Origin: Schizochytrium sp. CCTCC M209059 | Taxonomy: Eukaryota > Sar > Bigyra > Thraustochytrida > Thraustochytriidae | Direction of reading: 5' to 3' | DNA: 64,000 nt | Assembly: GCA_000818945.1 (NCBI GenBank) | Contig: KN805388.1 | Span: 587,961-651,960, forward strand | In this document: positions 19,537 to 28,584 of the stretch, one piece after another | How positions within the stretch are numbered: position 1 is the stretch's first letter | Layout: the number at the start of each line of letters is the position of its first letter | Position numbers and translations under genes: made by a program | The notes under the pieces: generated by a model | What the model was told of the DNA's origin: nothing | Seen by the model: only the letters and a program-made list of their open reading frames with translations | Databases searched by the model: none

Positions 19537-20649
19537 CTAGTTTGTAGAGAGCGTGGCCCCTGCCTCGCCCGTCGCCTCTGCCCGCTGCAGCAACTCGTGA
19601 TACTGTGCGACTTCCACGCCCTCCCAGGAAGGCTGTGACAAGGTAGCAAAGACGCGCTCCCTCAATTCGGTCTGCACCTCTTGCTCAACCCCAGAAAGGT
19701 TGCCAGCCGAATACGCGGTTTCGAGATTGGCTTGCATGATCTCCTTTGTGGCGGCGCCAGAAAGCGTGCATGGCACTTGCTTGTTTCTGAGTGCAAAGTC
19801 GATTGCGAGCTTGGGAAGCGACACGCCCTTATCGCGACATATTTTGGCAGCAGTCTGGCACGCGGCCTTGACTTCTGCCGATGCCGGGTGCCACTTCGGT
19901 GGGTCTCCGCCGCTGAGCAAACCCATGGAAATGGGACTTGCATTGAGCCAGCCAACGTCTTTGTCTCGCAAAAGCGTAAAGAGCTCCTGGTCGTCGAATA
20001 GCGATGTGTCGTTAAGAGAGTAATGACAGTAAAAGAGGCAGGTGTCGATTTGTACGGTGCTGCGCTTGAGAAGCTCGCGATGCAGAGCGAGAGGATACCC
20101 AGTGATTCCAATTTTACGGATTTTCCCTGCGTCTTTGGCCTTTTGCAGGGCTGGCAAGGTTTCCTCAAGAATCACATCGAGTGAAGGCGCGTACTCGGGA
20201 TCGTGAATCTGCATGCAGTCGAGGTACTCGACGCCAAGACGATGAAGCGCCTCGTCCACGGCACGAAGCGTTCGCTCTGCTGAGAAGTCAAACATTTTCC
20301 GCACATCTTTCTCGTAACGCCCGCACTTGGAGTGCAGGTAGTACGCCTCGCGAGGAATCTTTTGCAGGGCCTTTCCGAGCCGACTTTCTGACGCGCCTTG
20401 GCCGTACCAGTAGGCCGTGTCAATAACGTTGACGCCGCCTCGGATCGCACACTCGACGACGGCGTCCACGCTTTCCTGCGGCACCTCGCCGTACACGTCG
20501 CCAAAGGGGCTCCCGCCGAGGCCCAGGGCCGAGATCCGAGGCTCTGTGGCCTCGCCCTCGCGCCAGGGCCGCAGTGCGCGATACGGCATGCGCGCGCACG
20601 CGGCGGCCTCGTGGAAGCCCTCCACGAAGGTCGAGACGCGCTGCGCCAT
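19537..20649 (-). CDS. Aldo/keto reductase (L-galactose dehydrogenase-like)
   Basis: The protein has 370 aa from the ATG at 20649 (A at -3, G at +4). An in-frame ATG at 20778 would add 43 residues and could encode a transit peptide, so the start is uncertain. A TIM-barrel NADPH-dependent oxidoreductase is indicated by GLGGSPFGDVYG at the N-terminus and a complete tetrad: D77 and Y82 in DTAYWYG, K108 in HSKCGRY, and H149 in QIHDPEY. SxMGLLSGG and an LSGAAT segment for coenzyme binding follow. The pattern is closest to the L-galactose dehydrogenase/D-arabinose dehydrogenase group, which feeds ascorbate synthesis in plants. Substrate assignment is inference. Confidence 0.9.
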   Translation of the reverse strand: MAQRVSTFVEGFHEAAACARMPYRALRPWREGEATEPRISALGLGGSPFGDVYGEVPQESVDAVVECAIRGGVNVIDTAYWYGQGASESRLGKALQKIPREAYYLHSKCGRYEKDVRKMFDFSAERTLRAVDEALHRLGVEYLDCMQIHDPEYAPSLDVILEETLPALQKAKDAGKIRKIGITGYPLALHRELLKRSTVQIDTCLFYCHYSLNDTSLFDDQELFTLLRDKDVGWLNASPISMGLLSGGDPPKWHPASAEVKAACQTAAKICRDKGVSLPKLAIDFALRNKQVPCTLSGAATKEIMQANLETAYSAGNLSGVEQEVQTELRERVFATLSQPSWEGVEVAQYHELLQRAEATGEAGATLSTN

Positions 20650-21754
20650 CGTGGCCTCGGTCGGCCTCGATCGGCCTCGGTTCGGGTCTGCGAGGCTGAC
20701 GGTCAAGAGCAACGTGCATGAAGATGATCTGATCCATTGGGTCATCGAAGACGACCAGGGCTTCATCCGAGGCTTCATGATGGTTAGTTAAGAGAGGGGT
20801 CTCGAAGGCGAAAGAGCGACGCGTGCGTTTTGCGTGCCGATGGTGCGTCCGTCGGGTCTTCGGGCTTTCTACAATGTACACACGCGCGGCATATCGGCTG
20901 GGCCAAGCTGACTTGGGATGGGATGGGCTGGCTAGCGAGCCCATGCGATCAGCTCGAGCCGAATCTCGCGTTATGAGGAAGTCTATCGGCGTTATTCTGC
21001 AAGCCTCCTTGCTCTGCTGCTTGCAACGGCGATTTTGGCCACCGGCCGACCTCGTTCCTACTCTCTGTGCTCTTCCTGATCACTTTTCAATGCCAGCGTG
21101 GTCAAATTGTTTTGATCACTATCGTCGCCAGAGACTTCTCCCCGTCCTCCGTCTCTCCGGTGTCGTCTTCGTGGCCTCGTCGTCGTTGTCGTCGTCGTTC
21201 TCGCTCGATATCGTTGCTTGCTGTCGCAGATCTTCACCCGGTGGCTGGTGCTCTTGTTTTTGCGGTCGCTGTTTGCCGCTATTGCCAACGTTGCTCTTGC
21301 TCTAACTATAACTGTTGCTGCTGCTAATGCTGCTGCTAAAGCTGCTGCTGCTAAAGCTGCTAAAGCTGCTGCTGCTAATGCTGCTAATGCTGCTAATGCT
21401 GCTAATGCTAATGCTGCTGCTGATGCTGCCCACGTTGCCAATGTCGAAGCTACCGGCAGTGCCGATGCCAATGCCGCTGCAACTGCTGCTGTGTTTTGTT
21501 CGCTCTTGCTGCGCGATTCTCCTTCTCCTTCCTCTTTCCCCCTCGGAGCCTGCCTACCAACGCGGGCAGGCGAGGAAGCAGAGCCAGCGGCGGCATCCGC
21601 TCGGGCAGGCCGGGCAGCGCGGGCGGCGTCGGCACCGGGCGCGCGGCGAGGCGGCGCGGCAAGGCGCGGCGAGGCAGCGAGGAGGCGGGCCGGCGAGGAG
21701 GCGCGAGATCCAACGTCTCGCGCGAGCAAGGTCAGGACTGATTCGATAGACGCC
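20650..21754. promoter_or_regulatory. Divergent intergenic region with GCT-rich repeat
   Basis: About 1.1 kb between divergent genes. A GCT/AAT/AAA triplet-rich array (about 21310-21440) and CGTC runs (about 21170-21210) keep frames open, but the frame leading into the PAP2 protein begins with TTG and is a low-complexity Ala/Asn tract. I treat it as leader sequence. Confidence 0.5.
21310..21440. repeat. GCT-type triplet repeat
   Basis: Imperfect gctgctgct/aatgct/aaagct array upstream of the PAP2-like gene. In the frame of the gene it would read poly-Ala with Asn and Lys, but no ATG precedes it in frame. Confidence 0.85.
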
Positions 21755-23377
21755 ATGGCCTCCGGGCTGGGCGCCAGCGAGGGCGGCGGCGCGGGAGACG
21801 GCGGCGCGCGGCGCGTACCCTCGCAGGAGAGCCTTGAGGAGGAGGAAGACTCCTTCCAGGTCCGGGACCTGCTCATCTGGAGCGCCGAAGACAGCCGCGC
21901 GAGGAAACCCGCCGAGCCAAGGGGCGAGGGCAGACTCGCATACAAGGAGTTCTCGGTCGACGCCGTCGGGCTCTTTTACACCTTTTGCGTCTTCCTGCTG
22001 CTGGCCGTGGCAGAGCTCGTCATGAAACCGCACCTCGAAAAGGTAGGGAGTGCTCTCATTAAACAGATGCAAGCGGGCGGACACGGCGGCGAAAAGGGTG
22101 CTTATGTCGACTTTTTCGGCCGGATCATGAGCTTCCCCACGGATTTCTGGGGATTCATGCCCTCGATCGCCCTCGCTGGCTTTCCTGCGGGGCGGCCTTT
22201 GGCGGCGCGAATGATTCTGCTCGTGGGAGTTGGTCTCGTTGTGCAGTGGACAATGAACGTTACCTTTCGCCAGGGCAGGCCTTTCTGGGTGGACAGAAAG
22301 CTTGAAATGTGGCACTGTCCCACCAACTATGGTTTCCCCTCGGGACATGCATTTATCCTTTTGCTCATCGTCGCGCCTCTCGTCGAGGAGCTCTGGGCCT
22401 GGCGCCGACGGACGCGCCGAAGGACGCGTAACAAGCCCGCCGCCTCTTCGTGCTTTTCGCTCCCGTGCGGCGGCGGTAAGGCCCTCTTGCCGCTGTTAGG
22501 ATCCAGTCTGCTTGTCGCGGCGTACACGACATGCCTGGTGGGCCGCATGTACCTCGGAACGCATTTTCTGCACAGCTTGCTCATGGGCACCGTCTGCGGT
22601 GCGCTCTTGCTGCAGATCCTGACCAAGCGGAACGTGGCAATTCTCATTGATCGCATCGCGCTCACGGTGGAGCTCGACGCCGCAACGTCGCTCTTGATGC
22701 GCGCTGCCGAGGTACTGGCGCGCGCAGCAGGCGTTGCACTGGTCCTGCTCGGTGCCACCGAACTCTACCTTTTGCTTTGCGAGCATCTTGCCAGCCAGGA
22801 TCCAGATCCACCCCGCTGGGCCGAGCGTGCTCTCAAAGAGTGCAGGGTCACATTGCACACCTTGCAAGGCTCCGAAGTTAAGGCTTTCAATGGAATCGCC
22901 ATCATTGTCGGCTGGCTCATCGCCGTTGCTCTCGCGGCCATGCGCTCTGGCGGTGTCTCGTCGCTAATTGACGGTCGCCGCGAACCCGACGGTAACCGTC
23001 CGTATGCCTTGAGTAATTCCAGGACAAGTCCGCGCCACAGTCGTCTGCGCAAGGACAGCCAAGGCGCGGACGTTTTGCCAGACGAGGAGACTCCTGGGAC
23101 AGGCGCAGGGGCATACGGGACCATGTCCTCGGGTCGCGTCGTGCGGTCGCCCTCGTCATCGTCATCGGCGCTCTCATTCGAGTCGGTTCCAGAGCTGGAG
23201 CTCTGCAATGTCGGGGCTCTGCTCGCCGTTGCATCATTCATCTCGAAAATGGCCATGGGCTACACCTTGGCATATCTTTTGCACATGCCGTCTCTTGGCC
23301 GGCTTCTCGCCGTGATTTGCGCGCTCTTTGTGTTTCCGCAGCTGCTCTTCATCTCACGTCCCAGCTGCTCTGACTAA
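21755..23377 (+). CDS. PAP2/glucose-6-phosphatase-like membrane phosphatase
   Basis: The protein has 540 aa. I start it at the ATG at 21755 (gccATGG, near-ideal Kozak), not at an upstream TTG. The N-terminal 55 residues are disordered and acidic. About eight to nine hydrophobic helices follow. PAP2 motifs are: motif 1 RP at R175-P176; motif 2 FPSGH (P195-H198); motif 3 GRMYLGTHFLH (R264, H270). The invariant lysine seven residues before the RP arginine is Asn168 here, and the usual SR of motif 3 is GR. Sequence around motifs 2 and 3 resembles glucose-6-phosphatase. A basic loop follows motif 2, and a long Ser-rich loop precedes the last helices. Lipid phosphate or sugar phosphate hydrolysis is possible; reduced activity is also possible. 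Confidence 0.8.
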   Translation: MASGLGASEGGGAGDGGARRVPSQESLEEEEDSFQVRDLLIWSAEDSRARKPAEPRGEGRLAYKEFSVDAVGLFYTFCVFLLLAVAELVMKPHLEKVGSALIKQMQAGGHGGEKGAYVDFFGRIMSFPTDFWGFMPSIALAGFPAGRPLAARMILLVGVGLVVQWTMNVTFRQGRPFWVDRKLEMWHCPTNYGFPSGHAFILLLIVAPLVEELWAWRRRTRRRTRNKPAASSCFSLPCGGGKALLPLLGSSLLVAAYTTCLVGRMYLGTHFLHSLLMGTVCGALLLQILTKRNVAILIDRIALTVELDAATSLLMRAAEVLARAAGVALVLLGATELYLLLCEHLASQDPDPPRWAERALKECRVTLHTLQGSEVKAFNGIAIIVGWLIAVALAAMRSGGVSSLIDGRREPDGNRPYALSNSRTSPRHSRLRKDSQGADVLPDEETPGTGAGAYGTMSSGRVVRSPSSSSSALSFESVPELELCNVGALLAVASFISKMAMGYTLAYLLHMPSLGRLLAVICALFVFPQLLFISRPSCSD

Positions 23378-24143
23378 CAACCCCTTCCTATTTCGGGGGG
23401 AAATCGACAAGAACGTACTATGCAATGCAAGCAACTGTCAGCCAGGCAGAGAAATTGACGTTTTTCCTGTGTGGCTAAAAAGCCAGCGACCGATCGCAGG
23501 TCCACATCAAAGGCGAGGAGGCCGTATTTCCACGGCGTGCAAGGCTCGTCATTGAAACAAGTTTACTTTCTGTTTCACAATGAAAAGACAAAATCTAAAC
23601 TTTCTATTTGCTACTAAAAGCTCTTGCCGCGAAATCGACTCATGTGCGTGAACTTGACCATGCCTTGGCCATAACATAACAGAAACAGAATTGATAAGAT
23701 AGAAAAAAAGAAAGGAGAAGAAAATGATCTGGTCCAAGATTACCCAGAGGCCCTCACCGAATTCCACAACATGTTGGCCGGGCTCGTCTCGTGCAAGTAG
23801 CTCCAGTAAATTACGAGAGCTTTCTCTAGATTGATCACCAAAGCCATTACCATATAAACGCTAGTGCAACTAGCTCACCAAAAAATCGCGCCATAGTAAG
23901 CCATGGGGAGAAGGAAAAAGATACAAGAAAAATGATTTCACAGTTGGTAGCGACTGCATTGTTTACGTTGCTTCCTTTTCTTCACAGTATTCATTGCAAC
24001 CGTGCCTCAGTATTTCTACTTGCCAATTTTTTCTTCGGAGCCCACGAACGAGGTGATGCGCTGGGTAAACGAAATTTTCTGCTGATACTCTTTGTCAAAA
24101 TGTCCATGTCTTCAATACAGTTAACATTATCAATTCGCTCTTA
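23378..24143. other. Intergenic region between convergent genes
   Basis: AT-richer than its surroundings. It contains the decayed 7TM copy at 23715-23930; the rest shows no gene. It separates the stops of the PAP2-like and ASH2-like genes. Confidence 0.6.
23715..23930 (-). pseudogene. Decayed third copy of the 7TM family
   Basis: Reading the minus strand, three blocks match the 7TM proteins at 3.6-6 kb in the correct order. First is MAYYGA (about 23889-23905), soon ended by an in-frame TGA. Next is a block with VMALVIN, KALVIY and SYLHE (about 23770-23853), which matches the VMTFVLNMGKA...YRSYLDE segment. Last is EFGEGLWVILDQIIFF (about 23717-23770), in a different frame. The distance from block 1 to block 2 is about 70 nt shorter than in the intact genes, indicating a deletion. 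A frameshift lies near 23764-23772. Flanking family sequence is no longer recognisable. Confidence 0.8.
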
Positions 24144-24912
24144 TCAGGTGTCCTTTTGCTTGGTTGCCGCAGGTGCCGCTGCGATCTCTGAAGATGGAGG
24201 CGGCGTTGCAAGTCGAGGCGGCAATCGTGTAGCCGCAAGCTCGCATAGCGGGCGAGCGCCCTGGGGGAGCGCTTTCGAGGTCGAAAACGCGGGACCCGGA
24301 ACAAGAGCAACACGAGCGCTTTGGTACAGAGACACGGTGGCAAAAAAACCTATTTTGTCCGGTATCATGCCACGGAACGCCACGCCTTGATCTTCACCAT
24401 TTCTATAAAAGCGAATAAAGGATGCCGAGGTATCTTGGGCGTCCACATTGATTTCCAAACCGATTACATCGCCCTCGACAAAGCCGGCGTCCCCATAGGG
24501 TTCACGCAGCGCATCGTTCACCTTGGAGCCATCCACGTCCCGATACCCGAACCCGGACTTGTGGAAACCCACAGGTGCCTCAATAGGCGAAGAGTATTGG
24601 CTCCATCCGAGGCGCACGTGGCCGGCGACTTTGACGTCAGCGGATGCCTTCATTTCCTCAATGCGCATCTCGCAGAACCAATGACCCGAGAGCACGCCAA
24701 AATTGACTCGGCAGGAGCGGAAACCTTTGTAGCCGCTCACTGAAAGTCCGTCCGCGGACCTCTTGAGGCGGTGCGCGCAGTCGGAGCGCGAGAACTCGAT
24801 GTGATCCGCGACGACTTGGCGCAGGTCACCCCCAAAAACCAGCTTTGTGAAATTGTCGTCGCCTTGTTTGTCCTTTCTCCTTTTTCTCTTGCGCGTCGAT
24901 GCATCCTCACCG

Positions 24913-24944
<32 letters not shown>

Positions 24945-25172
24945 CTCGTCGTCGTCGTCGTCTTCGTCCTCGTCGTCTTCGACCTCGTCCTCGTCATCTT
25001 CGTCCTCGTCGTCCACGTTGGCTTCTTCTTCCTCCTCGTCGTCGTCATCGTGCCGGCTGGCGCCAAGATCGTCCTCAGCTTTGATATCGTCATCGCCGGC
25101 ATGCCTGTCGCCGCGGCGCCGTCTCGCACTGCCGCCGCCGGCGAGGTGGTCCTCCACGACGGGGTCCACCAT
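24144..25172 (-). CDS. ASH2-like SPRY-domain protein with acidic N-terminus
   Basis: The protein has 342 aa from the ATG at 25172. Residues about 30-90 are almost entirely Asp/Glu, followed by a basic cluster (RKRKRRK, likely nuclear localisation). Residues about 125-300 form a SPRY domain that follows ASH2L closely: SVSGYKGFRS, HVRLGWSQ, APVGF with GFGYRD, an EGDVIGLEINV strand, FYRNG-x-DQGVAF, and a final SLYQSARVALVPGPAF. Known for the family: ASH2L/Bre2 is a core subunit of Set1/MLL (COMPASS) histone H3K4 methyltransferases. The PHD/winged-helix region of animal ASH2L is absent, as in yeast Bre2. I also do not see the C-terminal Dpy-30-binding helix. The tail is Ala/Pro-rich. Confidence 0.85.
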
Positions 25173-25267
25173 CTCGACGTCGTCTTCATCCGCGGCGGCC
25201 GTCCGGGGCCCCGGCGCTTGCGCGGCGCCGGGCCGGGCGCGCTTGCGCGGCGCAGAGCCCGCGGCGG

Positions 25268-25315
25268 GCTTTGCTTTGCTTTGCTTTGCTTTGCTTTGCT
25301 TTGCTTTGCTTCGCT
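25268..25315. repeat. (TTTGC)n pentanucleotide run
   Basis: About eight to nine consecutive tttgc units, the last one mutated (ttcgc), about 100 bp upstream of the ASH2-like start. Confidence 0.9.
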
Positions 25316-25438
25316 AGAGCTTAGAGGAGACGAGCGCAGACCCAGATCGCAGAGCGCCAGCGCCGGGTCCGCGACGCCTCCCGAGCCCGAGCGTAGCGTC
25401 AGCGAGAGCGACGGGCGGCGGGGGCGCCCTCCGAGGCC

Positions 25439-25976
25439 GTGCGCGGCGAGAAGCTTGGTGTAGGAGCAGCAGGAGCAGCAGGAGCAGCAGGAGCAGCAGG
25501 AGCAGCAGGAGCAGCAGGAGCAGCAGGAGCAGCAGGAGCAGCAGGAGCAGCAGGAGCAGCAGGAGCAGCAGGAGCAGCAGGAGCAGCAGGAGCAGCAGGA
25601 GCAGCAGGAGCAGCAGGAGCAGCAGGAGCAGCAGGAGCAGCAGGAGCAGCAGGAGCAGCAGGAGCAGCAGGAGCAGCAGGAGCAGCAGGAGCAGCAGGAG
25701 CAGCAGGAGCAGCAGGAGCAGCAGGAGCAGCAGGAGCAGCAGGAGCAGCAGGAGCAGCAGGAGCAGCAGGAGCAGCAGGAGCAGCAGGAGCAGCAGGAGC
25801 AGCAGGAGCAGCAGGAGCAGCAGGAGCAGCAGGAGCAGCAGGAGCAGCAGGAGCAGCAGGAGCAGCAGGAGCAGCAGGAGCAGCAGGAGCAGCAGGAGCA
25901 GCAGGAGCAGCAGGAGTGCGCGGCGAGAAGCTTGGTGTAGGAGCAGCAGGAGCAGCAGGAGCAGCAGGAGCAGCAG
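25439..25976. repeat. 9-bp minisatellite (GAGCAGCAG)50 with duplicated 25-bp flank
   Basis: Exactly 50 uninterrupted copies of gagcagcag span 25464-25913. A 25-bp segment ending in gaagcttggtgtag precedes the array (25439-25463) and recurs at 25916-25940, followed by four more copies (25941-25976). The array looks perfectly homogeneous. All six frames stay open across it. Confidence 0.95.
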
Positions 25977-26160
25977 GAGGAGCGGCTGCAAGGGTCGGTC
26001 AGGACAACCTTTTTACCCCTGCTTATCTTCGTTAGGACCAGCGAGGAGAGAACTCTGTCCGGCCGGCGAGGAGGGACGAGAAGCGCACGACCGAGGTGTT
26101 GAGCGAGAGCAGAACTTGATCGAGAGGAGAGTGCTCGAGGCCTGTAGCGTAGTCTTGGAA

Positions 26161-27782
26161 ATGGGAAATACCACGACCTCAGGCAAAGCCCCGCCCGAGC
26201 CGGAAGGACCCGCATGGGTCTTTGACACGCTTACGGAGGATGACATCGAGAAAGAGACCCACGGCTCTGGCGTCACGTCACGCGGCGTGGTGGCGCAGGA
26301 TGTTGTAGCGACTTCAGATGCTTACCCCTTTGACGTTGGCAGCTACAGGAGGGACGACATTATCACGCGCAGGCCCGAGACGGCAGAGTGGTTCCACCGC
26401 GGCATGAATTGGATGTTTGGCTTTCATCACGAACATGCCATCGCGTGTTTTCGCAAAAGTCTGCAGCTTGAACCAGACTTTTGCATGGCGTGGTGGGCCA
26501 TCGCACTGTGCCACGGGCCCAACTATAACGTGCATCAGAACAACGGCTACTTTACGCTGAGCAAGCAGAAAGATGGATTTCCTTCACAGAAGCGAGCCTT
26601 TGAGGCGATCACCAAGGCTGTCGAATATCAGCGTAATGCAAACCCTGTGGGCCGCGCGCTGATCTCCGCGTTGCGCCTTCGATGCACCTGGCCAGCGACT
26701 GACTTTGCGCGGCTCCTTCTCGAACCATATGCGCAAGCCATGCGACTCGTGTTTCATGACTACCGCAATGATGCCGACGTGGCTTGCGTATTCGCAGACT
26801 CGCTCATGCAGCTTTCGCCGTGGCAGCTCTATGATCGCCACGAGGGCACGGAGGCGCCGCAAACCGCAGAGATTAACGAAACGCTGCTTGTCTCTCTCGA
26901 ACGGTTCCCTCAACACCCAGGCTTGCTACACTTGTTTCTGCACCTCAAAGAGATGAGTCCAGAGCCGGGTGACGCGCTGCCAATGGCTCGCTTTTTCCGC
27001 GATCCAGACCAAGTCCGTGACCTGGGTCACCTCAAGCATATGCCCTCGCACATCGACATGCTGGTTGGTCAGTATGCCGATGCCGTGCAAGCGAGCGCAC
27101 AGGCCTTGCAAGCCAACATGAAGTACATTGAGTACGCGCACAGGGTTGGCGAAGAGTTTTCCTTGTATATTGGCTATATTGCCCACGACTTCCACATGTT
27201 CGTTTATGCGGCCATGATGGCAGGTATGGAAGAGGCCGCACGAGGCCAAGGCATGGCGCTCATGCGCTTTATTGAAGATTCGGTTGCCGTTCATCGAACG
27301 AGGGCGGTGGACCTCGATCTCTATCACGCCGTCATTTACCATGTCCTTATTCGCTTCGGATGCTGGGATGAGATTCTGGCGCAGCATTTTCATACAGACG
27401 TCGAGGCTTATTGCGCTACGAACGCGACGCTGCGCTATGCTCGCGGCCTCGCGTTCGCGGCCAAGGGGCAGATTGCACAAGCACGCAAGGAGCAGGACGT
27501 TTTTGAAAAGCTTCGTGCTGTCGAGTCTGTTCGCGTTCGCATCATGCACAACAATAAGTGCGAGCATCTCTTTGCGGTGAGCTCGGCCATGCTCGACGGT
27601 GAGATCTTGTACCGCGAAAGCAAATTCGAGGCTGCCTTTGAACGTCTTCGACTCGCGGTGGAACTAGAAGACAATCTGCCATATGACGAGCCCTGGGGCC
27701 AGATGCAGCCAATCCGCGTAAGTTTTACCTCTTGTTCGTTCGCATCTCTTGGCCTTGTTTCTCACTCTCTTATTCTCACTCT

Positions 27783-27837
<55 letters not shown>

Positions 27838-28206
27838 ACCAAACACCAAACACCAAACACCAAAAACCACATTGATTGCACATAGCATGCACTCGGGGCG
27901 CTCCTTCTCGAGCAAGGTCATGTGTTCGAGGCCGAAGCAGTCTTTCGTACCGACCTCAAGCGCTACCCGGCCAATCCATGGTCTCTCACCGGTCTACACG
28001 ACTGTCTCTCTCGCAAGGACCCAGTTCCGGCCGATGAGCTCCGCGCGGTCGCCGATGAACTGAGTCACGCGCTCGTTGATGCGGATGTGGACATTTCCTC
28101 GAGCTGTGCATGCGCGGGTCTTCCTTGCTGCAAGAATTCCAGCGATGCTGACGAAGAATCGGGACCTGCTCCACCAAAGTCTGGGACACCAACATCATCT
28201 ATCTAA
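26161..28206 (+). CDS. TPR protein of a bacterial-type family, two exons
   Basis: The coding exons are 26161-27717 and 27886-28206, giving 625 aa. The ATG at 26161 starts MGNTTTSG, a good N-myristoylation context (Gly2, Thr6); the upstream TTG is rejected. Early TPR-like helices (FHHEHAIACFRKSLQLEPD, then CMAWWAIALCHGPNYN) and a later HMPSHID segment with GQYADAV match a family of uncharacterised TPR proteins common in bacteria. Exon 2 continues the helical pattern (HALGALLLEQGHVFEAE) and ends in an acidic, Cys-containing tail. The intron has GTAAGT and CATAG boundaries and is in phase 0. Function unknown; membrane attachment through myristate is inferred. Confidence 0.85.
27718..27885 (+). 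other. Spliceosomal intron with CT microsatellite
   Basis: The intron is 168 bp, begins gtaagt after CGC and ends catag before CAT. It is phase 0, and splicing restores a continuous TPR-like reading frame. It contains an array of ct dinucleotides (about 27785-27838) and caccaaa repeats (about 27838-27868). Unspliced reading gives a frame ending shortly after the repeats. Confidence 0.85.
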
Positions 28207-28584
28207 GCAAAGGACACATCTTCTGTTGTATACCACCACATGATTTCATCGGACAAAGGTGAAGGAAGACCTGCATTCGATCGACTGCACATGCTAGACC
28301 TTGGCCTAGATCCTATGTGCTGATCGCGGCGAGGCTTGTTCATACATGTCCTCCCACCTTTTTTGTAGATGCCTACGATTCGTTCCAGAGGCCTTCAAGT
28401 TGGTCCGCTCTTTTTTAGTCTTTCCTTTTTCTTTTTTTTTTAATTTGTTTTTAAATCCCCGCCTCCCCTATTTGAGCTCCTTTTTACCCCGCTTTTATCA
28501 GCGACAGGCGAGTAAAACGTTTCGGTCTGTGCAAGCGAGCAGACGACGAGTGAGTGAGCCAGCAAACCCCGAGCACGCAGAAAG
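28207..28584. other. Intergenic spacer
   Basis: Tandem genes are separated by 378 bp with a T-rich stretch near 28420-28455. Nothing further recognised. Confidence 0.5.

Larger units (their letters stand above)
25173..26160. promoter_or_regulatory. Divergent intergenic region dominated by satellites
   Basis: About 990 bp between divergent starts. It holds a TTTGC pentamer run, a 450-bp 9-mer array and flanking duplicated 25-mers. Long ORFs here (poly Leu, Cys-Cys-Ser, Gly-Ala-Ala) are products of the array and not genes. Confidence 0.6.

Noticed and set aside
21218..21754. N-terminal extension of the PAP2-like protein
   Set aside because: It begins with TTG and is a poly-Ala/Asn tract; the ATG at 21755 has near-ideal context.
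25314..26215. Long poly-Leu, Cys-Cys-Ser and Gly-Ala-Ala ORFs
   Set aside because: They are produced by the 9-bp array, which leaves every frame open; no other protein sequence supports them.
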